10,794 bases of DNA, from positions 1 through 10,794 of the forward strand of contig CBDURC010000101.1 in NCBI GenBank assembly GCA_965369635.1, given 5' to 3'. Shown piece by piece: positions 1 through 5,578 of the stretch (positions are counted from its first letter, which is position 1; each line of letters starts with the position of its first letter). Position numbers and translations under genes: made by a program. Origin of the DNA: UBA3071 sp965369635. Its GTDB lineage: Bacteria; Chloroflexota; Anaerolineae; UBA3071. The notes below the pieces were generated by a model that was given only the letters and a program-made list of their open reading frames with translations, was not told where the DNA came from and did no database searches.

Positions 1-376
1 TGGCGGTCACCAGCCCGTAGACGAAGCCAGAGCACCCCGCCACCAGATCGAAGGCCGCCGCCTTCTTCGCTCCCAGCCGGTGCTGCAGAATACTGGAGGC
101 GGAAGGGCAGAGGTAGTCCGGCGTAGAAGTGGCGATGATGATCAAGTCGAGGTCGGCGGGGCGCACTCTCGCCCTCTCCAGCGCTTGGCGGCTTGCCGCC
201 AAAGACATGGACACCGTGGCCTCCCCCTCGGCGACGATGCGCCGCTCGCGAATGCCCGTGCGGGCCACGATCCATTCATCGCTGGTGTCCACCATTTGCT
301 CCAGGTCATGATTGGTCAGAATCCGCTCGGGGACGTACATGCCCCAGCCTGTGATGCGCGCATACTGTTCAGCCAC
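1..376 (-). CDS. fabH: Ketoacyl-ACP synthase III (FabH), N-terminal part
   Basis: Beta-ketoacyl-ACP synthase III starts fatty-acid synthesis in the cytoplasm by condensing acetyl-CoA (or a branched acyl-CoA) with malonyl-ACP. Reading from a GTG at 376 I get about 125 residues with the family signatures in order: the N-terminal ITGWGMYVPERILTN strand, TSDEWIVARTGIRERR near residues 31-46, DLIIIATSTPDY near 77-88, and AGCSGF, whose Cys (about residue 115) matches the catalytic cysteine. The catalytic His and Asn lie beyond the left edge, so the gene is cut by the window, not broken. GTG is chosen because GGAGGA (385-390) lies 8 bases upstream and the protein then begins where the family does. 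It heads its own unit leading off the window. The nearby degV genes also concern acyl chains, but a direct link is only inferred. Confidence 0.93.
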   Translation of the reverse strand, partial: MAEQYARITGWGMYVPERILTNHDLEQMVDTSDEWIVARTGIRERRIVAEGEATVSMSLAASRQALERARVRPADLDLIIIATSTPDYLCPSASSILQHRLGAKKAAAFDLVAGCSGFVYGLVTA

Positions 377-420
377 GAGACTCTTCCTCCATTTACTGAC
401 TGCACACTGGCGATTCTACT

Positions 421-477
421 CGTAGTGACAACTTCAGTCGTCCAAATGGGACGAAAGCGACTGAAGTCGCTACTACG
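421..477. repeat. REP-like imperfect inverted repeat
   Basis: Two 21-base arms (421-441 and 457-477) are reverse complements at 17 of 21 positions around a 15-base spacer. The core ACTTCAGTCG / CGACTGAAGT is perfect. Inside it, CGTCC (439-443) and GGACG (449-453) can form an alternative small stem. The shape matches short dispersed intergenic palindromes (REP or MITE-like). Only one copy is visible here, so dispersal is inferred. It ends about 45 bases before the fabH start and could fold in the leader transcript. Confidence 0.6.
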
Positions 478-561
478 AACCCCGCATCCTGTGGTTCGTC
501 GTGATCATGCCGCAGATGCAGGGCACTCCGAGATTCGCCAAACTCCAGTACTGATGCAGAA

Positions 562-601
562 GGGGCCTCCAAAGAGCAGATACTGCTCCCACAGAGGCCC
601 C
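562..601 (-). terminator. Nested hairpin, possible terminator of the sigma/DegV/anti-sigma unit
   Basis: An outer stem GGGGCCTC (562-569) pairs perfectly with GAGGCCCC (594-601). Inside it GAGCAG (574-579) pairs with CTGCTC (583-588) around a 3-base loop. It lies about 80 bases past the stop of the minus-strand anti-sigma-like gene. No good T-tract follows on either strand, so classical intrinsic termination is uncertain. It may instead be an RNA-stabilising structure or another dispersed palindrome. Confidence 0.42.
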
Positions 602-681
602 CTTTGGCCGTTTACGTGATGAGCGGGACAGCGGCCATTTAGCGCCAGGCCGCCGCGTCCAAGATCGATACTCAAATGCGC

Positions 682-1107
682 TCAGCCGGCAGCCGTCACC
701 GGCTTCGTCGCCTTGGCGCGCCGCAGATAGGCGATGACGCCCACCGCCGAGGCCAGGGAAATGACCGATCCCAGCGCTGCAGCGCCGATGACCCAGGGCT
801 GGCGCCAGCGGGATCGACCCGTAGGCAGCGGAACGGCCGCCCGCCGCCGTGCTGTGGTCAGCAATTCCTGACGCAGCCTGCGGCGGAAAGCCTCCGACGG
901 ATGCACCGACGCCAGCGTCTCCCTGACCTGCTGCGCGAGTTCCAGCAGAGGAACCAACTCTTCCCTGTAGTCGGGGAACAGGGTCAAGTATTGAGCTTCC
1001 TTCGCTTCCCCGCGCACCAAGTGATCAGCGTGAGCAGCCAAGATCTCCGTCAACATTCTCTCGCTCACTTTGCCGTTCCCCTTTTGTGTCCCTGCTTCTG
1101 TGATCAT
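682..1107 (-). CDS. Putative membrane-bound anti-sigma factor
   Basis: A 141-residue protein, probably the partner of the ECF sigma factor two genes upstream. The N-terminal half is a soluble helical segment (SERMLTEILAAHADHL, then FPDYREELVPLLELAQQVRETL) of a kind often found beside ECF sigma genes in Chloroflexota. A basic stretch (ARRRAAVPLPTGRSRWRQP) follows, then one membrane helix at about residues 105-128, and a 13-residue tail. Basic residues before the helix place the N-terminus in the cytoplasm. There is no zinc-binding HxxxCxxC motif and no outside sensor domain. The ATG at 1107 lies 2 bases after the DegV stop, implying translational coupling. A GTG at 1068, preceded by AGGGGA, would remove 13 poorly fitting residues and is a real alternative. 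Membrane location is well supported; the anti-sigma role rests on context and general resemblance. Confidence 0.68.
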   Translation of the reverse strand: MITEAGTQKGNGKVSERMLTEILAAHADHLVRGEAKEAQYLTLFPDYREELVPLLELAQQVRETLASVHPSEAFRRRLRQELLTTARRRAAVPLPTGRSRWRQPWVIGAAALGSVISLASAVGVIAYLRRAKATKPVTAAG

Positions 1108-1109
1108 CC

Positions 1110-1952
1110 TCAAACCCGATAGGCAACTAATCCCAGGGTCCCTGGCCCGAAGTGAACAGCCAGAGAGAAGGCTAAGTCCACGACGAAGGTGTCCTGACAA
1201 TTGAACATCTGCCGCGCCCGATCCAGCAGTTGCTGCCCCTCCTGCGGCGCTTCGGCGTGTATCACGGCCAGGTTCACCACTTCCGTAGTGCCGACCTCCT
1301 CTTCCATCAACATCAACATCCGCTCCAGGGCCTTCTTCCTGGTCCGCACCTGTGCCACCACATCCAGCAACCCACCTTCCAGGGCCACGATGGGTTTGAC
1401 GTTGAGGAGCGAAGCCAACGTGCCTTGCAGCCTTCCGACCCGTCCGCTCATCTGGGCATACTTGAGATCAGCCATTGCGAAGAGAATCCTCATCCGGGGC
1501 CGAATCTCCTCCCATCGCTTCAGGATGCTTGTGGCGCTCTCGCCCGCCTCGGCCAAACGCGCCCCCTCCAGGGCCATGAAGCCCAACCCTGCCGATCCAC
1601 AGGCGCTGTCGAAGGGATGCACCGTTACCTCGTCAGCCACCATCTGTCTGGCCAGTTCCGCCGACTGGCAAGTGCCGCTCAGCTTGGCGGTGACGTGGAT
1701 GGACAGAATCGTCTCCACACCCTCCGCAGCAATCTCGCGATAGACCTGAGCAAACCGCCCCGCCGAAGGCTGTGAGGTAGTAGGGAGAATCCCCAGTTCG
1801 TCAACCTTGCGGTAAAAACTGGTCCGATCGATAGTGATCCCTTCCTCGTAGGTCTCCATGCCAAACTGGATGTTAATGGGCAGTATTCGAATGCCGTGAC
1901 GGCGCAACAAGCCCGAGGGCAAGTCACAAGTCGAGTCGCTGACAATCTTCAT
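1110..1952 (-). CDS. DegV family fatty-acid-binding protein (FakB-like), copy 1
   Basis: DegV proteins bind one fatty acid. In Firmicutes, FakB members present it to the kinase FakA, which makes acyl phosphate for phospholipid synthesis or recycling. The 280-residue product is full length and cytoplasmic. It shows the family signatures: DSTCDLP (6-12), TTSQPS (58-63), LSGT (91-94), SGRVGRLQGTLASLLNVKP in the middle, QVRTRKKAL, and HFGPGTLGLVAY at the C-terminus, with the conserved His at 267. The Ser/Thr and His residues correspond to those holding the fatty-acid carboxylate in FakB structures. The ATG is preceded by GAGAGGAGAG at good spacing. It sits between the sigma gene (25-base gap) and the anti-sigma-like gene (2-base gap), so all three are probably co-transcribed. 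Family assignment is firm; the fatty-acid role comes from the family and no FakA is visible here. Confidence 0.93.
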   Translation of the reverse strand: MKIVSDSTCDLPSGLLRRHGIRILPINIQFGMETYEEGITIDRTSFYRKVDELGILPTTSQPSAGRFAQVYREIAAEGVETILSIHVTAKLSGTCQSAELARQMVADEVTVHPFDSACGSAGLGFMALEGARLAEAGESATSILKRWEEIRPRMRILFAMADLKYAQMSGRVGRLQGTLASLLNVKPIVALEGGLLDVVAQVRTRKKALERMLMLMEEEVGTTEVVNLAVIHAEAPQEGQQLLDRARQMFNCQDTFVVDLAFSLAVHFGPGTLGLVAYRV

Positions 1953-1977
1953 GAATAGCTCTCCTCTCTACTGGCCA

Positions 1978-2544
1978 TCAGCGCCAGAACCCCCTATCCT
2001 CCAGGTTCTTGCGCAAGGCGATGAGCGTGCGATGATACAGCGACTTGATAGCTCCTTCGCTCCGTCCCATGACCTGACCGATCTGCACGTTAGGCAATTC
2101 CTCGCTGAACTTGAGGACCAGCAACAACTGGCGATCGGCAGGCAGGCGGCGGATCGCCGCCTGTAGTGCTGCTTGCTCTTCGTTGGCCTCACCCAAACGG
2201 GCGGGCCCCTCGTCCCGAGAGTGAAGTTGCACCAGTTCACTCAAAAAGATCACCCTCCGTTGCCGGCGGCTGCGGTCGCGATGCCAGTTGGCGACCAGAT
2301 TGTGAGCAATGCGGTACAGCCAGGCAGAGAAGGGAGCCCCACGATCCTCATAGCGACCAACGTGTTCCAGCGCTCGCTGAAAAGTGCGGGCCGTCAGATC
2401 CTCGGCGTCGTGGTGGTTGCCAACGCGGTGGAAGATGTAGTTGTAGATGCGATCAACGTAGCGCTCGTACAGTTCGCCGAAACCACCCAGATCGCTCTTG
2501 GCCCACTCGATCAGAGCCGCCTCGTCCTTCTCCCTTTGAGACAC
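1978..2544 (-). CDS. ECF-type RNA polymerase sigma factor
   Basis: A 188-residue sigma-70 family protein of ECF layout that directs RNA polymerase to a set of promoters. Region 2 spans about residues 22-92 with FGELYERYVDRIYNYIFHRV, DAEDLTARTF (47-56) and FSAWLYRIAHNLVANWHRD. A variable acidic linker follows (about 100-124). Region 4 spans about 128-182 with IRRLPADRQLLLVLKFSEEL and the helix-turn-helix IGQVMGRSEGAIKSLYHRTL. There is no extra C-terminal domain. The start is GTG at 2544, supported by AGGAG with 8-base spacing. It is the first gene of a unit with degV copy 1 and the anti-sigma-like gene. The strong promoter upstream (2677-2705) looks like a housekeeping sigma site, so control is probably by sequestration of the protein, not by strict autoregulation. 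The regulon cannot be read from this window. Confidence 0.93.
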   Translation of the reverse strand: MSQREKDEAALIEWAKSDLGGFGELYERYVDRIYNYIFHRVGNHHDAEDLTARTFQRALEHVGRYEDRGAPFSAWLYRIAHNLVANWHRDRSRRQRRVIFLSELVQLHSRDEGPARLGEANEEQAALQAAIRRLPADRQLLLVLKFSEELPNVQIGQVMGRSEGAIKSLYHRTLIALRKNLEDRGFWR

Positions 2545-2638
2545 AGCCGGAACTCCTGGATTGACCCCGGCGGTGTTCGCTTGCTACAACACCGCCGCGC
2601 AACAGAGGTTACATTTTCTCTCTACTTCTGCGCCAGAC

Positions 2639-2661
2639 GGGGACACTCGCCGAGTGTCTCC
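2639..2661 (-). promoter_or_regulatory. Palindromic hairpin in the sigma-gene leader
   Basis: GACACTCG (2642-2649) and CGAGTGTC (2651-2658) are perfect reverse complements around one base. With one G-T pair the stem extends to about 11 pairs (2639-2661). It begins roughly 10 bases downstream of the predicted transcription start of the sigma gene. It could be an operator for a dimeric repressor, or an RNA hairpin protecting the 5' end of the message. No T-tract follows, so it is not an evident attenuator. Confidence 0.5.
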
Positions 2662-2676
2662 CGTGCAGGCGTGTGA

Positions 2677-2705
2677 AGTATAGCAGAAGTGACCGCTTTG
2701 GTCAA
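2677..2705 (-). promoter_or_regulatory. Sigma-70 promoter of the sigma/DegV/anti-sigma unit
   Basis: Read on the minus strand, TTGACC (2700-2705) is followed by a 17-base spacer and TATACT (2677-2682). Both boxes are one base from consensus at the optimal spacing. Transcription would start near 2670, giving a leader of about 125 bases before the GTG at 2544. This is the best promoter match in the window. Confidence 0.8.
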
Positions 2706-2736
2706 TCCGAAGCTTCAACGGACCGTGCCTCGTGGG

Positions 2737-2776
2737 GGCAACCCTTGCGGTTGCCTTCGTTGGGCTGCGCGAGCCC
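2737..2776 (-). terminator. Two tandem hairpins after the second degV gene
   Basis: Directly after the degV copy 2 stop on the minus strand there are two stems: GGGCT (2762-2766) with AGCCC (2772-2776), overlapping the stop, and GGCAACC (2737-2743) with GGTTGCC (2749-2755), perfect 7 pairs around 5 bases. The next minus-strand promoter starts about 30 bases further on, so ending transcription here would make sense. There is no T-run, so termination strength is uncertain; the 7-bp stem could also be a dispersed palindrome. Confidence 0.5.
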
Positions 2777-3615
2777 TAGTCCCCATAGGCAGCGATGCCG
2801 ACCACCCCTGGCCCCGTGTGGGTACCCAGTGCCGGCCCGAGTTCACAGATGAAGAAATCTTCGCAAGGGATGGCCTCTTGCACCTGCGCTACCAGCGCCT
2901 TGGCCTCGTCCTCAGCCTGCGCGTGAGTCATGGATAAGTGGACGAGACTGGCGCTGCTCATCTCCTGGGCCATCAGCTCGATCATGCGTCCCAGGGCCTT
3001 GCGCCGTGTGCGTACCTGCTGCAATGGTTCGACGCGGCCGTCGTGCATCATGAGCAGCGGCTTGATGTTCAGCATCGTGCCCAGCAGTGCCCTGGCGCCG
3101 CCGATGCGCCCTCCTTTTCGGAGGTACTCCAGCGTGTCCACCACGAAGTAGAGCCTCATCTTACCAACGAGCTCTTCCATTCGAGCCTCAATCGCAGCAA
3201 CGTCGGCGCCCGCCTCGGCCAAGCGCGCCGCCTCCCGGACCATCATGCCCAGACCGACGGACGTGGAACGGGAATCGATGACCGAGATGGAGGCCTCCGG
3301 CAACAGTTCGCAGGCAGTGAGAGCTGAAGCGCAGGTGCCGCTCAGTTCGCTAGAGATGAAAATACCAACGACCTCGTGGCCCGCCTCGACCAACGGCCTG
3401 AAAGCCTCGCAGAACTCGCCCGCCGAAGGCTGAGAGGTGGTGGGAAGTTGAGGGGCGGTGCGCAGCCGCTGGTAGAATTCGTCCTTGGTGATGTTGACGC
3501 CATCAAGAAAAGCCTCCATCCCGAAATGAATGCGCAGGGGCATCACGGTGATGCCATATTGCTCAAACACTTCCGGCGGCAAGTCACACGTAGAATCGGT
3601 GACGATTTTGATCAT
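2776..3615 (-). CDS. DegV family fatty-acid-binding protein (FakB-like), copy 2
   Basis: A second full-length DegV protein (279 residues), clearly paralogous to copy 1 but well diverged. Signatures: DSTCDLP (7-13), TTSQPS (59-64), LSGT (91-94), DTLEYLRKGGRIGGARALLG, then NIKPLL, QVRTRRKAL, and THTGPGVVGIAAYGD with the conserved His at 266. The KGGRIG stretch matches classical FakB members more closely than the SGRVGR of copy 1. The ATG at 3615 has a strong binding site, AAGGAGGAA, about 6 bases upstream. It is transcribed towards the sigma unit, but hairpins and a separate promoter lie between, so it is probably its own unit. In species with several FakB proteins the copies prefer saturated or unsaturated fatty acids; whether that applies here cannot be read from the sequence. 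Confidence 0.94.
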   Translation of the reverse strand: MIKIVTDSTCDLPPEVFEQYGITVMPLRIHFGMEAFLDGVNITKDEFYQRLRTAPQLPTTSQPSAGEFCEAFRPLVEAGHEVVGIFISSELSGTCASALTACELLPEASISVIDSRSTSVGLGMMVREAARLAEAGADVAAIEARMEELVGKMRLYFVVDTLEYLRKGGRIGGARALLGTMLNIKPLLMMHDGRVEPLQQVRTRRKALGRMIELMAQEMSSASLVHLSMTHAQAEDEAKALVAQVQEAIPCEDFFICELGPALGTHTGPGVVGIAAYGD

Positions 3616-3754
3616 AATCTTCCTCCTTCTTACTTACTTGGTCTGGAATGCATGCTCTGACGATCCCACAGAGTCACAGATCTTGCGCAGTGATTCCACT
3701 CAATAGAACACCGAAGGGTGGGAATAGATGCGGGCTTCCCACGACATCTTGCAT

Positions 3755-3783
3755 TTGTCCGCGAGGTCGTTTTGTGCTACACT
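3755..3783 (+). promoter_or_regulatory. Sigma-70 promoter of the surface protein gene
   Basis: TTGTCC (3755-3760), a 17-base spacer and TACACT (3778-3783) fit a housekeeping promoter with transcription starting near 3790. This lies inside the longest possible reading frame of the next gene (from 3728), which supports the internal ATG at 3809 as the true start. I see no equally good promoter for the divergent degV gene. Confidence 0.6.
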
Positions 3784-3808
3784 TGGGCTAACTACCAACT
3801 TGGGGTGG

Positions 3809-4564
3809 ATGTCTATGCACCGAAAGGTCGCTTCTGTTCTTGCCATACTCGTCTTTGTCTTCCCGTCGGCTGCGGTCTGGGCTGAGCCCCACGCCATGCC
3901 ACGGCCCCAGGCCGCGCAGGCCGTGATCACCTCGCCGGAGCCCTTCACCGCGCTGCGAGGGCAGGTATCCATAACCGGCACGGCCTTGCATTCCCAATTT
4001 CAGCGCTACGAACTGTACTACAGAGCGGAGCCCGGCGAGGGTTGGGTATTCATCGGCGACGCCCATTTTGAACAGGTCAACGCCGGCCTATTGGGCATCT
4101 GGGACACCACCTCCTTGGCCGACGGCACCTACAGTTTGCGACTGCGGGTGGTGCGACTAGACGGCAATTACGAGGAGGGTTTCACGCGTCAGGTGTTGGT
4201 GGCCAACGCGCAGCCCACGGAGACGCCCACGCCGGAGGTTTCGCCCACGCCCACCGAGACGCCCACGCCTCCACCGCCGACGCCGACGGTCGTCGTCGAG
4301 CAGCCGATCATCCTCACCCCCGTGCCCCGCACCCCAATGCCCACTCCGACGCCGACAGAGAGCGGTGCTCCCGCAGGGACTACAGAGGACGAGAACGGCG
4401 GCCTGTTCGGCCTGAACAGCCTGATCAGCCAGATCAATCTGGATGACGTCGGGAATGCCTTCGTGTTGGGAGCCCAATACACGCTGGCCGCCTTCGCCGC
4501 CGTGGGGCTCTTCTTCGCCCTCAAGCGTTTCCTAGGCTGGCTCTGGGCCCGCATTCGAGGCTGA
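3809..4564 (+). CDS. Secreted, C-terminally anchored surface protein with Pro/Thr-rich stalk
   Basis: A 251-residue protein of unknown function. Residues 1-25 are a signal peptide (basic MSMHRK, hydrophobic core VASVLAILVFVF, cleavage likely after AVWA). Residues about 35-130 look like one small beta-sandwich or Ig-like domain: VITSPEPFTALRGQVSITGT, then YELYYRAEPGEGWVFIG, then DTTSLADGTYSLRLRVV. Residues about 135-187 are a Pro/Thr stalk with TETPTP and PTPTPT repeats. A membrane helix at about 217-240 is followed by a basic tail ending WARIRG, giving an outward-facing domain on a stalk. The start at 3809 is chosen for the promoter position and signal peptide; an ATG at 3815 is possible. Stalks like this are common in Chloroflexota exported proteins. 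The pth start lies 35 bases downstream, so co-transcription is possible. Confidence 0.82.
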   Translation: MSMHRKVASVLAILVFVFPSAAVWAEPHAMPRPQAAQAVITSPEPFTALRGQVSITGTALHSQFQRYELYYRAEPGEGWVFIGDAHFEQVNAGLLGIWDTTSLADGTYSLRLRVVRLDGNYEEGFTRQVLVANAQPTETPTPEVSPTPTETPTPPPPTPTVVVEQPIILTPVPRTPMPTPTPTESGAPAGTTEDENGGLFGLNSLISQINLDDVGNAFVLGAQYTLAAFAAVGLFFALKRFLGWLWARIRG

Positions 4565-4566
4565 TT

Positions 4567-4626
4567 GAGACAAGGTGACAAAGGTGACAAGGTGATAAGG
4601 TGACAGCGAGAATCTCTCCTTGTCTC
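4567..4626. repeat. AAGGTGAC tandem repeat with flanking inverted repeat
   Basis: AAGGTGAC occurs at 4572 and 4581, AAGGTGAT at 4589 and AAGGTGAC at 4597, an 8-9 base period. GAGACAAGG (4567-4575) is matched by its reverse complement CCTTGTCTC (4618-4626), so the array sits in an inverted repeat. It looks like a low-complexity intergenic repeat. It overlaps the only usable start of pth. Confidence 0.65.
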
Positions 4627-5367
4627 CCCATCTCAGAGGGAGGACTCAATCCCAGTGGAGAACACGACGCTGAGAGAATCACAGCACTCAAGCTCATCGT
4701 AGGTCTGGGCAACCCAGGCAGGGAATACTTCAGGAACCGGCACAACGTCGGCTACCAGATCGTGAACCTGTTGGCCAAGGCGCATGGCCTGCGCTTCGAC
4801 AAACGGCGGGGCAAGGCTCGGCTAGCCCTCGGTTCTGTCGGCGAGCAGCGAGTGATCCTGGTCAAACCACGCACCTTCATGAACGAGAGCGGGCGGGCAG
4901 TGGCGCGGGTGGCGCGCTTCTACCAGGTCGAGCCCGCGGACATGCTGGTGATCTTCGACGACCTCGACCTGCCCATCGGCCGCGTCCGGCTGCGCCCCCA
5001 CGGAGGAACGGGCGGGCACAAGGGGATGGCGTCCATCATCAAGCTGCTAGCAAGCCGCGATTTCCCGCGGCTGCGGGTGGGCATCGGCCGCCCGCCGGGC
5101 AAGATGGATCCTGCTGACTACGTGTTGCAGAACTTCTCGGCTGAGCAGGAAGAGGTCATGGCTAAGGTGCGGGAGCGGGCGGTGGCCGCGGTGGAGCACT
5201 GGCTGGCGGAAGGGATCGAATCCGCCATGAACGAGTACAACTACCCACCGAAGCCTCTCTCTGCCGAGCCCACCAGATTGAGCCCGTCGAAGAAACCGAA
5301 GGAACCTCCATCGGCATCCCGCCGGCAGCCGCAGGGCATCATTCCAGACTCACCGGACAACAACTGA
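4600..5367 (+). CDS. pth: Peptidyl-tRNA hydrolase
   Basis: Cleaves peptidyl-tRNA released by stalled ribosomes so the tRNA can be reused; essential in most bacteria. Numbering from the GTG, it shows LIVGLGNPG (32-40, Asn38 = E. coli N10), RHNVGY (catalytic His48 = H20), TFMNESG (Asn95 = N68), DDLDLP (Asp120 = D93), GGTGGHKG (Lys141 where E. coli has N114), and RVGIGRPPG. The core is complete, but both ends are longer than usual. About 29 residues precede the normal start, and about 35 polar Pro/Lys/Ser-rich residues follow the normal end. The family normally begins a few residues before KLIVGLGNPG. Here an in-frame TGA at 4585 and the absence of another ATG, GTG or TTG force the GTG at 4600, inside a repeat. 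An ATC at 4678 is a less likely alternative. mfd follows, an order also seen in Bacillus. Confidence 0.92.
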   Translation: MTARISPCLPISEGGLNPSGEHDAERITALKLIVGLGNPGREYFRNRHNVGYQIVNLLAKAHGLRFDKRRGKARLALGSVGEQRVILVKPRTFMNESGRAVARVARFYQVEPADMLVIFDDLDLPIGRVRLRPHGGTGGHKGMASIIKLLASRDFPRLRVGIGRPPGKMDPADYVLQNFSAEQEEVMAKVRERAVAAVEHWLAEGIESAMNEYNYPPKPLSAEPTRLSPSKKPKEPPSASRRQPQGIIPDSPDNN

Positions 5368-5401
5368 GAACGAACGTCCATATCAGGGTCGAGCATTGTG
5401 T

Positions 5402-5428
5402 AGGGGCGGGTCTTTTTGGCCGGCCCCT
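5402..5428. terminator. GC-rich hairpin after pth, possible terminator or REP element
   Basis: AGGGGCGG (5402-5409) pairs with CCGGCCCCT (5420-5428) with a single bulged base, around a loop that contains TTTTT (5413-5417). It lies about 35 bases past the pth stop. The T-run is in the loop, not after the stem, so it is not a textbook terminator. A dispersed palindrome or a weak terminator between pth and mfd is equally likely. Confidence 0.4.
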
Positions 5429-5537
5429 TGTGGTGTTGGGAAAGAGCCGTTCAGAACCTTGGAGTTTTCCGAGAGCAACTGAGTTCCTGATCACCCATGG
5501 TGTCGCGGAACGCGGCAGGACTCACGTATTGGGCGAC

Positions 5538-5554
5538 GAGACCCCAGGGGTCTC
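5538..5554. promoter_or_regulatory. Perfect palindrome just upstream of mfd
   Basis: GAGACCCC (5538-5545) and GGGGTCTC (5547-5554) are perfect reverse complements around one base. They end 3 bases before the purine-rich mfd ribosome binding site (GAGGAGAGAGG, 5558-5568). It may be an operator or a leader hairpin that modulates mfd translation. The rest of the 211-base pth-mfd gap shows no promoter I can defend. Confidence 0.45.
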
Positions 5555-5578
5555 AGTGAGGAGAGAGGTCAACAAGGC

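Larger units (their letters stand above)
377..681. other. Intergenic region between anti-sigma-like gene and fabH
   Basis: About 305 bases without a convincing gene. It holds the nested hairpin at 562-601, the REP-like inverted repeat at 421-477 and the fabH ribosome binding site at 385-390. The open frames here lack a ribosome binding site and any recognisable protein. I looked for a fabH promoter on the minus strand. TAGAAT at 415-420 could be a -10 box, but nothing resembling a -35 box lies at the right distance, so I do not call one. Confidence 0.6.

Noticed and set aside
3728..3808. N-terminal extension of the surface protein from an ATG-initiated frame at 3728
   Set aside because: It contains the predicted promoter, places about 27 residues before a clear signal peptide, and lacks a ribosome binding site.
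4567..4606. CRISPR-like array suggested by the AAGGTGAC repeats
   Set aside because: The units are 8-9 bases with no spacers and no cas genes nearby; this is a simple tandem repeat.
4655..4690. Frameshifted pth start at GTG 4655 with GGGAGG upstream
   Set aside because: It is out of frame with Pth and no homologous Pth residues appear in that frame before 4690. It would need an indel for which there is no direct evidence.
5505..5540. ECF-type promoter (GGAAC with CGTATT) upstream of mfd
   Set aside because: The spacing of about 13 bases is too short for ECF promoters (about 16-17) and the -10 part is weak.
5455..5560. Possible T-box leader before mfd, from a GGTGTCGCGG stretch near 5500
   Set aside because: It does not match the T-box GGTGGNACCGCG core, there is no terminator/antiterminator pair, and mfd is not a T-box target.
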